From Isoptericola sp. BMS4 (GTDB lineage: Bacteria > Actinomycetota > Actinomycetes > Actinomycetales > Cellulomonadaceae), in NCBI RefSeq assembly GCF_011634835.1, contig NZ_SIRP01000001.1, positions 2,934,289 to 2,998,288 of the forward strand: a stretch of 64,000 nucleotides of DNA, given 5' to 3'. Each line of letters starts with the position of its first letter. Position 1 is the first letter of the stretch. Below the pieces are notes generated by a model. It saw only the letters and a program-made list of their open reading frames with translations. It searched no databases and was not told where the DNA came from. Position numbers and translations under genes: made by a program. Of the stretch, positions 41,242 through 49,463 are shown piece after piece.

Positions 41242-42183
41242 ATGAGCATCGCACCGTGGGACGTCGCCCCCCGCGACCTGCCGTGGGCGGGGCTGCGCGC
41301 CCTGCGCGCGCTGTCCGAGCACGGCACGATGACGGCCGCCGCGGGCGCCCTCGGGTACACGACGGGGGCGGTGTCGCACCAGCTCGCCGCCCTGGCCCGC
41401 GCCCTCGGCACCGACGTCGTGAGCGCGCACGGGCGCGGCGTCGTCCTCACCGAGGCGGGGGCGGCGCTGGCCGCGCGCGCCGAGAGCCTGCTGACCGCGC
41501 AGCGCGAGGCGGTCGACGCGGCGCGTGCCGCCACCGGCGACGCGGTCGGCACCGTGCGGGTGGGCGCGTTCGCCACGGTGACGGCGGGCCTGCTGCCGCG
41601 CCTGGTCGCGGAGGTGGCCGAGCGGCACCCGGGGATCGTCCTGGCGGGCTACGAGCTCACGGTCGACGACGTCGCCACGGCGGTGCGGCGCGGCGACGTC
41701 GACCTCGGGCTGGGGCTGGACTACCCCGCGGCCCCCATCCCCCGGCTGCCGGGCACGGCGCTGCGGCCGCTGCGCACGGAGCGCTTCGCGGTCGTCTCCG
41801 CGCCGCTGTCGGGGCTGCCCGAGCGGGTGCACCTGGCGGACCTCGCCGAGCAGCCGTGGATCCTGCCGCCCATGCCGACCCACTACGGCGCCGCGGTGCG
41901 GTACGCGTGCCGGGCGGCGGGCTTCGAGCCCCGGGCGGCGCACGAGGTCAACGACACGTCCACGACGCTGGCGCTGGTCGCGCAGGGCCTCGGCGTGGCG
42001 CTGGCCACCGGGCTGATGCGGGGCCTGCGCCCGGCCGGCGAGCTGCGCACCAGCATGCTGCGCGACGTCGTCGAGCGCGAGATCGTGCTGCTCGAACCGG
42101 TCTCGGCGCCCCGCCGGCCCGCGCTCGACGCGGTCGCGGCCGTCATCGAGCAGGTGGTGCACACCACCCACGTCGCCCTGTGA
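41242..42183 (+). CDS. LysR family regulator of the lysine-catabolic operon
   Basis: A 313-residue regulator. The helix-turn-helix is LRALRALSEHGTMTAAAGALGYTTGAVSHQLAALARALG (in pieces, about residues 18-56). The effector domain begins GTVRVGAFATVTAGLLPRLV. It is divergent from the FAD oxidase-hglS-dehydrogenase operon across 136 bp, so it most likely activates that operon in response to lysine or an intermediate. The ATG lies 6 nt after TAGGCT, suggesting a leaderless message. It ends in an unusually long hairpin shared with glyS. Confidence 0.87.
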   Translation: MSIAPWDVAPRDLPWAGLRALRALSEHGTMTAAAGALGYTTGAVSHQLAALARALGTDVVSAHGRGVVLTEAGAALAARAESLLTAQREAVDAARAATGDAVGTVRVGAFATVTAGLLPRLVAEVAERHPGIVLAGYELTVDDVATAVRRGDVDLGLGLDYPAAPIPRLPGTALRPLRTERFAVVSAPLSGLPERVHLADLAEQPWILPPMPTHYGAAVRYACRAAGFEPRAAHEVNDTSTTLALVAQGLGVALATGLMRGLRPAGELRTSMLRDVVEREIVLLEPVSAPRRPALDAVAAVIEQVVHTTHVAL

Positions 42184-42251
42184 TCGTTGTGGGTACGACA
42201 ATGGCGAGGATCCGTCGGCGGATCCTCGCCATGGTCGTACCCACAACGATC
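42182..42251. terminator. Exceptionally long hairpin between the LysR gene and glyS
   Basis: Arms of 33 nt (42182-42214 and 42219-42251) with a single mismatch and a TCGG tetraloop. The element overlaps the LysR stop codon and ends 16 nt before the convergent glyS stop, so it can serve both genes. Confidence 0.8.
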
Positions 42252-42267
42252 GGGTCGAGGGTGCGGG

Positions 42268-43653
42268 TCAGACGCCGATCAGGTGCTGACCCAGGTAGCC
42301 GGTGACCTTGTCGAGGGCGACGCGCTCCTGAGTCATCGAGTCGCGGTGCCGGATCGTCACGGCGTCGTCGTCGAGCGTGTCGAAGTCGACGGTGATGCAG
42401 AACGGCGTGCCGATCTCGTCCTGGCGACGGTAGCGGCGGCCGATCGCCCCCGCGTCGTCGAAGTCGACGTTCCAGTGCGTGCGCAGCTCGGCCGCGAGGT
42501 CGCGCGCCTTGGGCGACAGCCGCTCGTTGCGGCTCAGCGGCAGCACGGCCGCCTTGACCGGCGCGAGGCGCGGGTCGAGGCGCAGCACGGTGCGCTTGTC
42601 GACGCCGCCCTTGGCGTTGGGAGCCTCGTCCTCGGCGTACGCCTCGATGAGGAACGCCATGAGCGAGCGGGTCAGGCCCGCGGCCGGCTCGATGACGTAC
42701 GGGACCCAGCGCTCGCCCGAGGCCTGGTCGAAGTACGACAGGTCCTTGCCCGAGTGCTCCGCGTGCGTCGTGAGGTCGAAGTCCGTGCGGTTGGCGATGC
42801 CCTCGAGCTCGCCCCACTCGCTGCCGGTGAAGCCGAAGCGGTACTCGATGTCGACGGTGCGCGTCGAGTAGTGCGACAGCTTGTCCTTCGGGTGCTCGTA
42901 CAGGCGCAGGTTCTCCGGGTCGACGCCCAGGTCGACGTACCAGTCGCGGCGCAGGTCGATCCAGTACTGGTGCCACTCGGCGTCGGTGCCGGGCTCGACG
43001 AAGAACTCCATCTCCATCTGCTCGAACTCGCGCGTGCGGAAGATGAAGTTGCCCGGCGTGATCTCGTTGCGGAACGACTTGCCGATCTGCGCGATGCCGA
43101 ACGGCGGCTTCTTGCGCGCCGCCGACGCGACGTTGCTGAAGTTCACGAAGATGCCCTGCGCGGTCTCGGGCCGCAGGTAGTGCAGCCCGGACTCGTCCTC
43201 GACCGGGCCGAGGTACGTCTTGAGCATCATGTTGAAGTCGCGCGGGGCGGTCCACTGCCCGCGGGTGCCGCAGTTCGGGCAGGCGATCTCGTCGAGGCCG
43301 CCCTCGGGCGCGCGGCCCTTCTTCTCCTCGAACTCCTCGAGCATCTGGTCCTCGCGGAACCGCTTGTGGCAGCTCAGGCACTCCGTCAGCGGGTCGTTGA
43401 ACGCCTTGAGGTGCCCGGAGGCGACCCACACGGGCGTCGGCAGGATCACCGCGGAGTCGAGGCCGACGACGTCGTCACGACGCGTCATCGCCTTCCACCA
43501 CTGCTTCTTGATGTTCTCCTTGAGCTCGACGCCCAGGGGGCCGTAGTCCCACGCGGAGCGCGTCCCGCCGTAGATCTCCCCGGACTGGAAGACGAAACCT
43601 CGCCGCTTGGCGAGGGCGACGACGGCGTCGAGCTGGGCGGACGGTGCTGCCAC
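42268..43653 (-). CDS. glyS: Glycyl-tRNA synthetase (alpha2 type)
   Basis: Charges tRNA-Gly. A 461-residue class II enzyme: motif 1 around [26 protein letters not shown], a zinc-binding insert with CLSCHKRF and [10 protein letters not shown], motif 2 [20 protein letters not shown], motif 3 [17 protein letters not shown], and the C-terminal anticodon-binding domain ([21 protein letters not shown]). The GTG start has AGGAGTG upstream. About 250 bp upstream to the divergent YCII gene contain no gene. A possible T-box was considered and not supported. Confidence 0.96.
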   Translation of the reverse strand: MAAPSAQLDAVVALAKRRGFVFQSGEIYGGTRSAWDYGPLGVELKENIKKQWWKAMTRRDDVVGLDSAVILPTPVWVASGHLKAFNDPLTECLSCHKRFREDQMLEEFEEKKGRAPEGGLDEIACPNCGTRGQWTAPRDFNMMLKTYLGPVEDESGLHYLRPETAQGIFVNFSNVASAARKKPPFGIAQIGKSFRNEITPGNFIFRTREFEQMEMEFFVEPGTDAEWHQYWIDLRRDWYVDLGVDPENLRLYEHPKDKLSHYSTRTVDIEYRFGFTGSEWGELEGIANRTDFDLTTHAEHSGKDLSYFDQASGERWVPYVIEPAAGLTRSLMAFLIEAYAEDEAPNAKGGVDKRTVLRLDPRLAPVKAAVLPLSRNERLSPKARDLAAELRTHWNVDFDDAGAIGRRYRRQDEIGTPFCITVDFDTLDDDAVTIRHRDSMTQERVALDKVTGYLGQHLIGV

Positions 43654-43825
43654 GGATCACTCCTGGGTGTCGGGCCGCCACGTGGCTCGTGGGGCCTGGT
43701 ACGGGGTTCGGTGCGGCACGGCCGGCACGCCGGGTCCACGATGGGTGGACCGGCCCCGGCCGGCCGCGGTGCGGACCCAGCCTACCGGCCCGCCCCGCGG
43801 GCCGGTTCGGCCCGGCGGCGCGCAC

Positions 43826-43857
43826 GGTGACGATCCGGGGGCGGCTCGATCGTCACC
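43826..43857. repeat. 10-bp inverted repeat upstream of the DGPF gene
   Basis: GGTGACGATC (43826-43835) and GATCGTCACC (43848-43857) are separated by 12 nt in the glyS/YCII divergent region, 47 nt before the YCII start. The rest of 43654-43904 shows only a shorter GGTCCAC/GTGGACC dyad (43734-43740 with 43746-43752) and no gene. Confidence 0.5.
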
Positions 43858-43904
43858 ATGGTGAGCCCGCGCACGCGGGCCGCTCACGACGAAGGAGACG
43901 GACG

Positions 43905-44291
43905 ATGCGCTACGCACTGCTGCTGCACAACCCCGAGCCCGCGCCCGGCGAGATCCCCGCGGAGGGCCTGGCCGAGATGGAGCGCCTCTTCGCCGAGTAC
44001 GCCGACGCGCTGGTCCACGCCGGGGTGCTCGTGGCCGGCGAGGTCCTGCAGTTCTCGGACGCCACCACGACGGTCACGCGCCGCACCGGCACCACGCAGG
44101 TCCAGGACGGGCCGTTCGCCGAGACGAAGGAGGCGCTCGCCGGCGTCTTCATCATCGAGGTGCCCGACGGCGACGCCGCGATCGCCTGGGCGGAGAAGTG
44201 CCCGGGGGCGACCTACGGCTCCGTGGAGGTCCGCCCGGTGGCCACGTCGATCGTCGACGGCGCGTGGACGGCGTCCGGCCCCGCCGCGTAG
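43905..44291 (+). CDS. YCII/DGPF domain protein
   Basis: A 128-residue small alpha/beta protein of the YCII-related DGPF family. It begins MRYALLLHNPEP and carries the family motif VQDGPFAETKEALAGVFIIE and the end CPGATYGSVEVRPV. The ATG follows GAAGGAGACG. It is immediately followed (9 nt) by an ECF sigma factor with a TPR-like tail, the conserved partnership of ECF42 sigma factors. The enzymatic activity of DGPF proteins is not established; a protective role against stress has been suggested for the group. Confidence 0.9.
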   Translation: MRYALLLHNPEPAPGEIPAEGLAEMERLFAEYADALVHAGVLVAGEVLQFSDATTTVTRRTGTTQVQDGPFAETKEALAGVFIIEVPDGDAAIAWAEKCPGATYGSVEVRPVATSIVDGAWTASGPAA

Positions 44292-44300
44292 GACGGCACC

Positions 44301-45545
44301 GTGCGAGACGCCTACGACGAGGCGGCCGCCGCCGCGCGGGACGGCTACGGTCGTCTCGTCGCGGTGCTGGCGGCCGCCGACGGCGACCTGCAGTCCGCCG
44401 AGGACGCCCTCGCCGACGCCCTGGAGCGCGCGCTGCGCACCTGGCCGCGCGACGGCGTGCCGGCCAACCCCGCGGGCTGGCTGCTCACGGTGGCCCGCAA
44501 CCGCCAGCGCGACCGCTGGCGGTCCGCGGAGCTGCGCCGGACGGCCCCGCTGGTCGTCGAGCGCCACGCGCCCGTGCACCTCGACGACGTGGACCCGGAC
44601 GCCGTCGGCGACCGCCGGCTCGAGCTCCTGCTGGTCTGCGCCCACCCGGCGATCGCGCCCGCCGCCCGCACGCCGCTCATGCTCAACGTGGTGCTCGGCT
44701 TCACCGCCGAGCAGGTCGCGGACGTCTTCGCCGTACCCCGGGTCACGATGGCCACCCGCCTGGTGCGCGCGAAGCGGCGGGTCAAGGAGGTACGCGTGCC
44801 GTTCACGACGCCGGACCGTTCGCACCTGCCGGACCGCATGGCCGACGTGCTCGAGGCCGTGTACGGCGCGTACGTCATCGAGTGGTCCACCGCCGCGCCC
44901 GAGCCGCGACGGCTGCCGCCGGAGGCGCTGCGCCTGGCCGAGGTCCTGGCGCACCTCGCACCGGACGACGCCGAGGCGCGCGGGCTCGCCGCGCTCGTCC
45001 TGCTGTCGTCGGCGCGGGAGGCGGCGCGCACCGACGACCGGGGCAGGTTCGTCCCGCTCGCCGAGCAGGACCCCACCCGGTGGGACGCGGCGCGCGTCGC
45101 GCGGGCGCACGAGCACCTGCGCGCAGCGCACGCCCGGGGCGCGCTGGGCCGCTTCCAGCTCGAGGCCGCCGTCCAGGCGGTGCACTGCGCGCGCCGCGCG
45201 GGCGAGGCGCCCGACTGGGCGACGCTGCGCCGGCTGCACGAGGCCCTGCAGCGCGTCGCGCCGACGACGGGCGGCGCCGTCGCGCTGGCCGCGGTCGTCG
45301 GCGAGACGGACGGCCCCGAGGCGGGGATCGCCGCGCTCGACGCCGTCGGCGACCGGGCCGCGCGGTACCAGCCCGCCTGGGCCGTGCGCGCCGACCTCCT
45401 CGCCCGGCTCGGCCGGCGCGACGAGGCCGCGGCGGCCTACGACAAGGCCCTGTCGCTGACCCACGACCCCGCGCACCGCGACCACCTGGCGGCGCGCCGC
45501 GACACGCTCGCGGCGAGTTCCCTACGTCACAGGGGCCGTGATTGA
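44301..45545 (+). CDS. ECF42-type RNA polymerase sigma factor with C-terminal extension
   Basis: A 414-residue ECF sigma factor. Region 2 is near the N-terminus (YGRLVAVLAAADGDLQSAEDALADALERAL, in pieces) with NPAGWLLTVARNRQRDRWR. Region 4 is LGFTAEQVADVFAVPRVTMATRLVRAKRRVK. The remaining 230 residues are an all-helical TPR-like extension (LEAAVQAVHCARRAGEAPDW, AAAAYDKALSLTHDPAHRDHLA), typical of ECF42, which lacks an anti-sigma factor. GTG start, 9 nt after the DGPF gene. The extension is thought to be needed for activity in this group. Confidence 0.9.
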   Translation: MRDAYDEAAAAARDGYGRLVAVLAAADGDLQSAEDALADALERALRTWPRDGVPANPAGWLLTVARNRQRDRWRSAELRRTAPLVVERHAPVHLDDVDPDAVGDRRLELLLVCAHPAIAPAARTPLMLNVVLGFTAEQVADVFAVPRVTMATRLVRAKRRVKEVRVPFTTPDRSHLPDRMADVLEAVYGAYVIEWSTAAPEPRRLPPEALRLAEVLAHLAPDDAEARGLAALVLLSSAREAARTDDRGRFVPLAEQDPTRWDAARVARAHEHLRAAHARGALGRFQLEAAVQAVHCARRAGEAPDWATLRRLHEALQRVAPTTGGAVALAAVVGETDGPEAGIAALDAVGDRAARYQPAWAVRADLLARLGRRDEAAAAYDKALSLTHDPAHRDHLAARRDTLAASSLRHRGRD

Positions 45546-45579
45546 CAAGCACCGTCCCATGAACTGAGAATCGTTCTCA
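45542..45579 (+). promoter_or_regulatory. Promoter and Zur box of znuACB-zur
   Basis: A consensus -35 TTGACA (45542-45547) and, 18 nt later, a -10-like GAGAAT (45566-45571) precede the znuA ATG at 45579 by 7 nt, so the message should be leaderless. The palindrome TGAGAATCGTTCTCA (45565-45579) matches the Fur/Zur class. It covers the -10 element and the transcription start, an ideal site for zinc-dependent repression by the Zur encoded as the fourth gene. Confidence 0.8.
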
Positions 45580-46553
45580 TGCTTCGTCGTCGTGCGGCTC
45601 TCGCCGCCCTCCCCCTGCTCGCCCTGCCGGCGGTCCTCGCCTCGTGCTCCACCGAGGACGGCGGCGGCTCCGGCGGCGACGGGCTCCAGGTCCTCGCGTC
45701 CTTCTACCCGCTGCAGTACGTGGCCCAGCAGGTCGGCGGCGACCTCGTCACCGTGGACAACCTCACCCCGCCGGCCGCCGAGCCGCACGACCTGGAGCTG
45801 TCGCCCGCGCAGGTGCGCGAGATCGGCACGTCCGACCTCGTCCTGTACTCCTCGGGGTTCCAGAACGCCGTCGACGAGGCCGTGGAGACCCAGTCGCCCG
45901 AGCGGGTGATCGACACGTCCGACGTCGTGACGCTCGAGGAGCACCCGGGCACCGAGCAGGAGCACGCCGGCGAGGACGAGCACGCCGAGGACGAGGGCGC
46001 GGACGACGGGCACGACCACGCCTCCGCGCTCGACCCGCACTTCTGGCTCGACCCCACCCGCCTGACGCCCGTCGCGCACGCCGTCGCCGCCTCGCTCGGG
46101 GACGCCGACCCGGAGCACGCGGCCGCGTACGCGCAGAATGCCGAGGCGCTGGAGAAGCGGCTCACCGACCTCGACGGCGAGTACTCCGACGCGCTGGCGC
46201 AGTGCGACTCCCGCACCCTGGTGACGTCGCACGAGGCGTTCGGCTACCTCGCCGAGCGCTACGACCTTCAGCAGATCGGGATCGTCGGCCTCGACCCCGA
46301 GACGGAGCCCTCCCCCGCGCGACTGCGCGAGGTGGGTGGCATCGTCGAGGAGAACGACGTGACGACGATCTTCACCGAGACGCTCACCAGCCCCAAGGTC
46401 GCCGAGACGCTCGCGGACGACCTCGGTGTCGGCACGGCCGTCCTCAACCCGCTCGAGGGGCTGTCCGAGGACCAGACCGCGGCGGGCGACGACTACGTGT
46501 CCGTCATGGAGGAGAACCTGGCGGCACTCACCGAAGGGCTCGGCTGCGCATGA
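45579..46553 (+). CDS. znuA: Zinc ABC transporter substrate-binding lipoprotein
   Basis: A 324-residue cluster-9 metal-binding lipoprotein. The signal peptide ends in LASC (residues 20-23). The conserved metal ligands are in AAEPHDLELSPAQVREI, ALDPHFWLDP and VTSHEAFGYL, and the TIFTETLTSPKVAE segment closes the site. A His/Glu/Asp-rich loop (EHPGTEQEHAGEDEHAEDE, about residues 127-147) is the hallmark of zinc-type members. It captures zinc at the cell surface and passes it to the permease encoded by znuB. It is the first gene of a four-gene operon linked by overlaps. Confidence 0.93.
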   Translation: MLRRRAALAALPLLALPAVLASCSTEDGGGSGGDGLQVLASFYPLQYVAQQVGGDLVTVDNLTPPAAEPHDLELSPAQVREIGTSDLVLYSSGFQNAVDEAVETQSPERVIDTSDVVTLEEHPGTEQEHAGEDEHAEDEGADDGHDHASALDPHFWLDPTRLTPVAHAVAASLGDADPEHAAAYAQNAEALEKRLTDLDGEYSDALAQCDSRTLVTSHEAFGYLAERYDLQQIGIVGLDPETEPSPARLREVGGIVEENDVTTIFTETLTSPKVAETLADDLGVGTAVLNPLEGLSEDQTAAGDDYVSVMEENLAALTEGLGCA

Positions 46554-47479
46554 CCCACGCGACGGACACCACGACTCCGCGGGCCGGCACCGCGCCGGCG
46601 GCCGGCGGGGCGCCTAGCACGGGCGGCGAGGCCTCGCCCGTGATCGAGGCCCACGACGTCCACGTCCGCCTGGGCGCCAGTCCCGTGCTGCGGGGCGTGG
46701 ACCTCACCGTCCGCCGCGGCGAGGTCGTCGCGCTCCTCGGGGCGAACGGCTCCGGCAAGTCGACCCTCGTGCGCACCCTCGTCGGCGTCCTGCCCGTCAC
46801 GGCCGGCGACGTGCGCCTGCTGGGCCACCCGCTCGACGCCGGCGTGCCGTGGGCGCGGGTCGGCTACGTGCCGCAGCGGGTCAGCGCCGCGGCCGGTGTG
46901 CCGTCGACCGCCGAGGAGGTCGTGGCCTCCGGGCTGCTGCACGGGCGGCGCCTGCGCCTCCCGCGCGGCTGGCGCGCCCGGGCGCGTGAGGCCCTCGACC
47001 TCGTCGGGCTCGCCGACCGGGCCAAGCGTCCCACCCACCAGCTCTCCGGCGGCCAGCAGCAGCGCGTGCTCATCGCCCGCGCCCTCGTGCGCCGCCCCGA
47101 GGTGCTCGTCCTGGACGAGCCCGTCGCCGGCGTCGACCGGCCGAGCCAGGAGGCCTTCGCCGCCACGATGACCCGCCTCGTCGACGACGGGCTGACGGTG
47201 CTCGTCGTCCTGCACGAGCTCGGCGAGCTCGCGCCGCTGGTGCAGCGCGCGGTGGTGCTGCGGCACGGCACGGTGGTGCACGACGGCGCGCCCCCCGCAC
47301 CGCAGCCCGGGCACGGGGTCCCCGGACACGACCACGTCCACCCCCACGCCCGGCCCCGCACGGTGCACACGCAGGACGTGTGCCCGCCCGGAGGCCCGTT
47401 CGAGGCCGGCCTGGGCACGGCCGGCGGCAGGTTCGACGGCGGGTTCGACGGCACCGACGACGAGAGGACGGCGCAGTGA
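46550..47479 (+). CDS. znuC: Zinc ABC transporter ATP-binding protein
   Basis: A 309-residue ATPase energising zinc uptake. Walker A is LLGANGSGKSTLV, the signature is QLSGGQQQRVLIARAL, Walker B is VLVLDEPVAG, and the switch His is in VLHELGEL. About 25 extra residues precede the domain. The C-terminus is unusual: PGHGVPGHDHVHPHARP is His-rich, followed by a Gly/Phe/Asp tail; it may bind metal, which is inferred. It overlaps znuA by ATGA and znuB by GTGA. Confidence 0.92.
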   Translation: MTHATDTTTPRAGTAPAAGGAPSTGGEASPVIEAHDVHVRLGASPVLRGVDLTVRRGEVVALLGANGSGKSTLVRTLVGVLPVTAGDVRLLGHPLDAGVPWARVGYVPQRVSAAAGVPSTAEEVVASGLLHGRRLRLPRGWRARAREALDLVGLADRAKRPTHQLSGGQQQRVLIARALVRRPEVLVLDEPVAGVDRPSQEAFAATMTRLVDDGLTVLVVLHELGELAPLVQRAVVLRHGTVVHDGAPPAPQPGHGVPGHDHVHPHARPRTVHTQDVCPPGGPFEAGLGTAGGRFDGGFDGTDDERTAQ

Positions 47480-48411
47480 GCGGCCTGTGGGGAATGGTGA
47501 CCGACCCGTTCATGCAGCGCGCCCTCCTGGCGGCGCTGCTCGTCGGCCTCAGCGCCCCGGTCGTGGGCACCTACCTGGTACAGCGGCGTCTCGCGCTCCT
47601 CGGCGACGGTATCGGGCACGTCGCGCTCACCGGTGTGGCGCTCGGCTGGCTGGTCGGCGCCGCGATGGGCCTGGTCCCCGACGACGTGCTGGCGGTACCC
47701 GGCGCCGTCGTCGCCGCCGTGGCCGGCTCCGTGCTCATCGAGGTGGTCCGCCGGCGCGGCCGGACCTCCGGCGACCTGGCCCTGGCCATCCTGTTCTACG
47801 GCGGCATCGCGGGCGGCGTGCTGCTCATCGGCCTGGCCGGCGGCTCGTCGGGCAGCCTCATGGCCTACCTGTTCGGCTCCATCTCCACCGTCACCACGGC
47901 GGACGTGTGGGTCACCGTGGTGCTGTGCGGCCTCATCCTCGCGATCGGGCTGGGCCTGCGCGGCGCGCTGTTCTCCGTGAGCCACGACGAGGAGTTCGCC
48001 ATCTCCTCGGGGCTGCCGGTCTGGGCGCTGAACATGGCCGTCGCCGTGCTGGCGGCCCTCACGGTCACCGTCGCGATGCGGGTGGTGGGGCTCCTGCTGG
48101 TCTCCGCCCTGATGATCGTGCCCGTCGCGATCGGCCAGCTCCTCACGCACTCGTTCCGCCGCACGATGCTCGCTGCCTCCACCATCGGCGTGGTGGTCTG
48201 CGTGACCGGGCTGTCGATCACGTACTGGCACAATGTGTCGCCGGGCGCCCTGATCGTCGTGCTCGCCATCGGCGTGTACGCGGTCGTGGCGGCGCTGCAG
48301 CCGCTGCTGTCCCGCCGTCGCCCGCCGGCCGACCCCCACCCCGACATCCCCGACGACGTCGCGGTCACCGCACCGCGGGCCGGAGACCGTGAGGAGGAGT
48401 GCACACCGTGA
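47476..48411 (+). CDS. znuB: Zinc ABC transporter permease
   Basis: A 311-residue ABC-3 family permease with eight to nine helices. Family segments are FMQRALLAALLVGLSAPVVG with YLVQRRLALLGDGIGHVALTGVALGWL, then AYLFGSISTVT, and VVGLLLVSALMIVPVAIGQL. The cytoplasmic tail is Pro/Asp-rich. GTG start inside the znuC stop. It is coupled in turn to zur by a GTGA overlap at 48408-48411. Confidence 0.93.
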   Translation: MSGLWGMVTDPFMQRALLAALLVGLSAPVVGTYLVQRRLALLGDGIGHVALTGVALGWLVGAAMGLVPDDVLAVPGAVVAAVAGSVLIEVVRRRGRTSGDLALAILFYGGIAGGVLLIGLAGGSSGSLMAYLFGSISTVTTADVWVTVVLCGLILAIGLGLRGALFSVSHDEEFAISSGLPVWALNMAVAVLAALTVTVAMRVVGLLLVSALMIVPVAIGQLLTHSFRRTMLAASTIGVVVCVTGLSITYWHNVSPGALIVVLAIGVYAVVAALQPLLSRRRPPADPHPDIPDDVAVTAPRAGDREEECTP

Positions 48412-48839
48412 ACGACACCCAGCCGCGCCCGGCGGCCGCCCGGCCGGGCAGGACCGCGCCGCGCAACACCCGCCAGCGCGCGGCGGTGGCCGACGCGCTC
48501 GGCGACACCGACGAGTTCCGCAGCGCCCAGCAGCTCCACGAGCTCGTGCGCTCGCGCGGCGACGCCGTCGGGCTCGCGACCGTGTACCGCACGCTGCAGA
48601 CCATGGCCGACGTCGGCGAGGTGGACGTGCTGCGCGGCGAGGACGGCGAGAGCCTGTACCGGCGCTGCGAGCGCAGCGAGCACCACCACCACCTGGTGTG
48701 CCGCGTCTGCGGCACGGCCGTGGAGATCGACGGGCCCACGGTCGAGTCGTGGGCCGCGACCGTCGGCGCCTCGCACGGGTTCGCCGACATCGAGCACACC
48801 GTCGAGCTGTGGGGCACCTGCGCGCAGTGCCGCGCATGA
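48408..48839 (+). CDS. zur: Fur family zinc-responsive repressor
   Basis: A 143-residue Fur-type repressor. The winged helix is TRQRAAVADALGDTDEFRSAQQLHELV with LATVYRTLQTMADVGEVDVL. Metal ligands are in RCERSEHHHHLVCRVCG and the second Cys pair in GTCAQCRA. The GTG at 48408 is preferred over that at 48399 because GAGGAGGA then has proper spacing and the start overlaps the znuB stop. Location in the znu operon and the Zur-like box before znuA identify it as zinc-sensing rather than iron-sensing. Confidence 0.92.
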   Translation: MNDTQPRPAAARPGRTAPRNTRQRAAVADALGDTDEFRSAQQLHELVRSRGDAVGLATVYRTLQTMADVGEVDVLRGEDGESLYRRCERSEHHHHLVCRVCGTAVEIDGPTVESWAATVGASHGFADIEHTVELWGTCAQCRA

Positions 48840-48874
48840 CCGGGTCCCGCGTGTGACCGCCGCCGCATCCGAGA

Positions 48875-48905
48875 TGAGGGCAGGCAAACCTCAGTCAGGC
48901 ACAAT
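48875..48905 (+). promoter_or_regulatory. IdeR/DtxR-like iron box and promoter of the DedA-fepC pair
   Basis: TGAGGGCAGGCAAACCTCA (48875-48893) agrees with 14 of 19 positions of the IdeR/DtxR consensus TTAGGTTAGGCTAACCTAA, counted by eye. A -10-like CACAAT (48900-48905) follows and lies 6 nt before the GTG of the DedA-like gene. The box would cover the -35 to -10 interval, so iron-dependent repression is predicted. Confidence 0.6.
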
Positions 48906-48911
48906 GGCGTC

Positions 48912-49463
48912 GTGACCGCCACGACCCAGCGCCTGCTCGCCGAGACCGCACCCGCCGAGGGCGGCACCGGCGTCTTCACCATCGCGGGCGTGCCGTTCTG
49001 GGTGGTGTACCTGGCGGCGTTCGGCATCGTGCTGGTGCGGGCGCAGGCCACCTACTGGGCCGGGCGGGGCGTCGCGCGCGGCACCGCGAAGGGCCGGGTC
49101 GCCGACGCGCTCGCCCGCCCGCGCGCCGCCGCCGTCATCGACCGGGTCAACCGGTGGGGGCCGCCCGCCGTCACGCTGAGCTTCTTCACCGTCGGGGTCC
49201 AGACCCTCGTGAACCTCTCCGCCGGGTACCTCCGGATGCCGTACGCCCGCTACCTGGTGGCGCTGCTCGTCGGCTGCGCCGTGTGGGCGGGCATCTGGAC
49301 GACGGTCGGGTCGGCGGCGGTGAACGCCGCCGTCATGCTGGGGATCACCCACCCCGTGACGCTCGCCGTCCTCGGCGCCGGGTTCGTCGCGCTCGTCGCC
49401 TGGGTGGCGTACCGGCTGGCGCGGCGCGCCGGGCGCACGGCCGAGGAGCGCCAGGATGCCTGA
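48912..49463 (+). CDS. DedA-like (VTT domain) membrane protein
   Basis: A 183-residue membrane protein of the DedA/SNARE-associated (VTT) superfamily. It has about four helices and the family-type core VNRWGPPAVTLSFFTVGVQTLVNLSAGYLRMPYARYL (in pieces, about residues 80-115). VTT proteins move lipids such as undecaprenyl phosphate across the membrane; this short member may have another role. Its last 8 nt overlap a siderophore-type ABC ATPase gene, and an iron-box-like sequence precedes it. A link to iron uptake is therefore inferred from context only. Confidence 0.78.
   Translation: MTATTQRLLAETAPAEGGTGVFTIAGVPFWVVYLAAFGIVLVRAQATYWAGRGVARGTAKGRVADALARPRAAAVIDRVNRWGPPAVTLSFFTVGVQTLVNLSAGYLRMPYARYLVALLVGCAVWAGIWTTVGSAAVNAAVMLGITHPVTLAVLGAGFVALVAWVAYRLARRAGRTAEERQDA

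Noticed and set aside
43654-43904. Possible T-box leader upstream of glyS (minus-strand GGGTCCGCACCGCGG resembles the T-box core).
   Set aside because: The essential TGG of the NCCA-pairing bulge is missing, no terminator/antiterminator pair is evident, and glyS has a normal ribosome site directly before its GTG.
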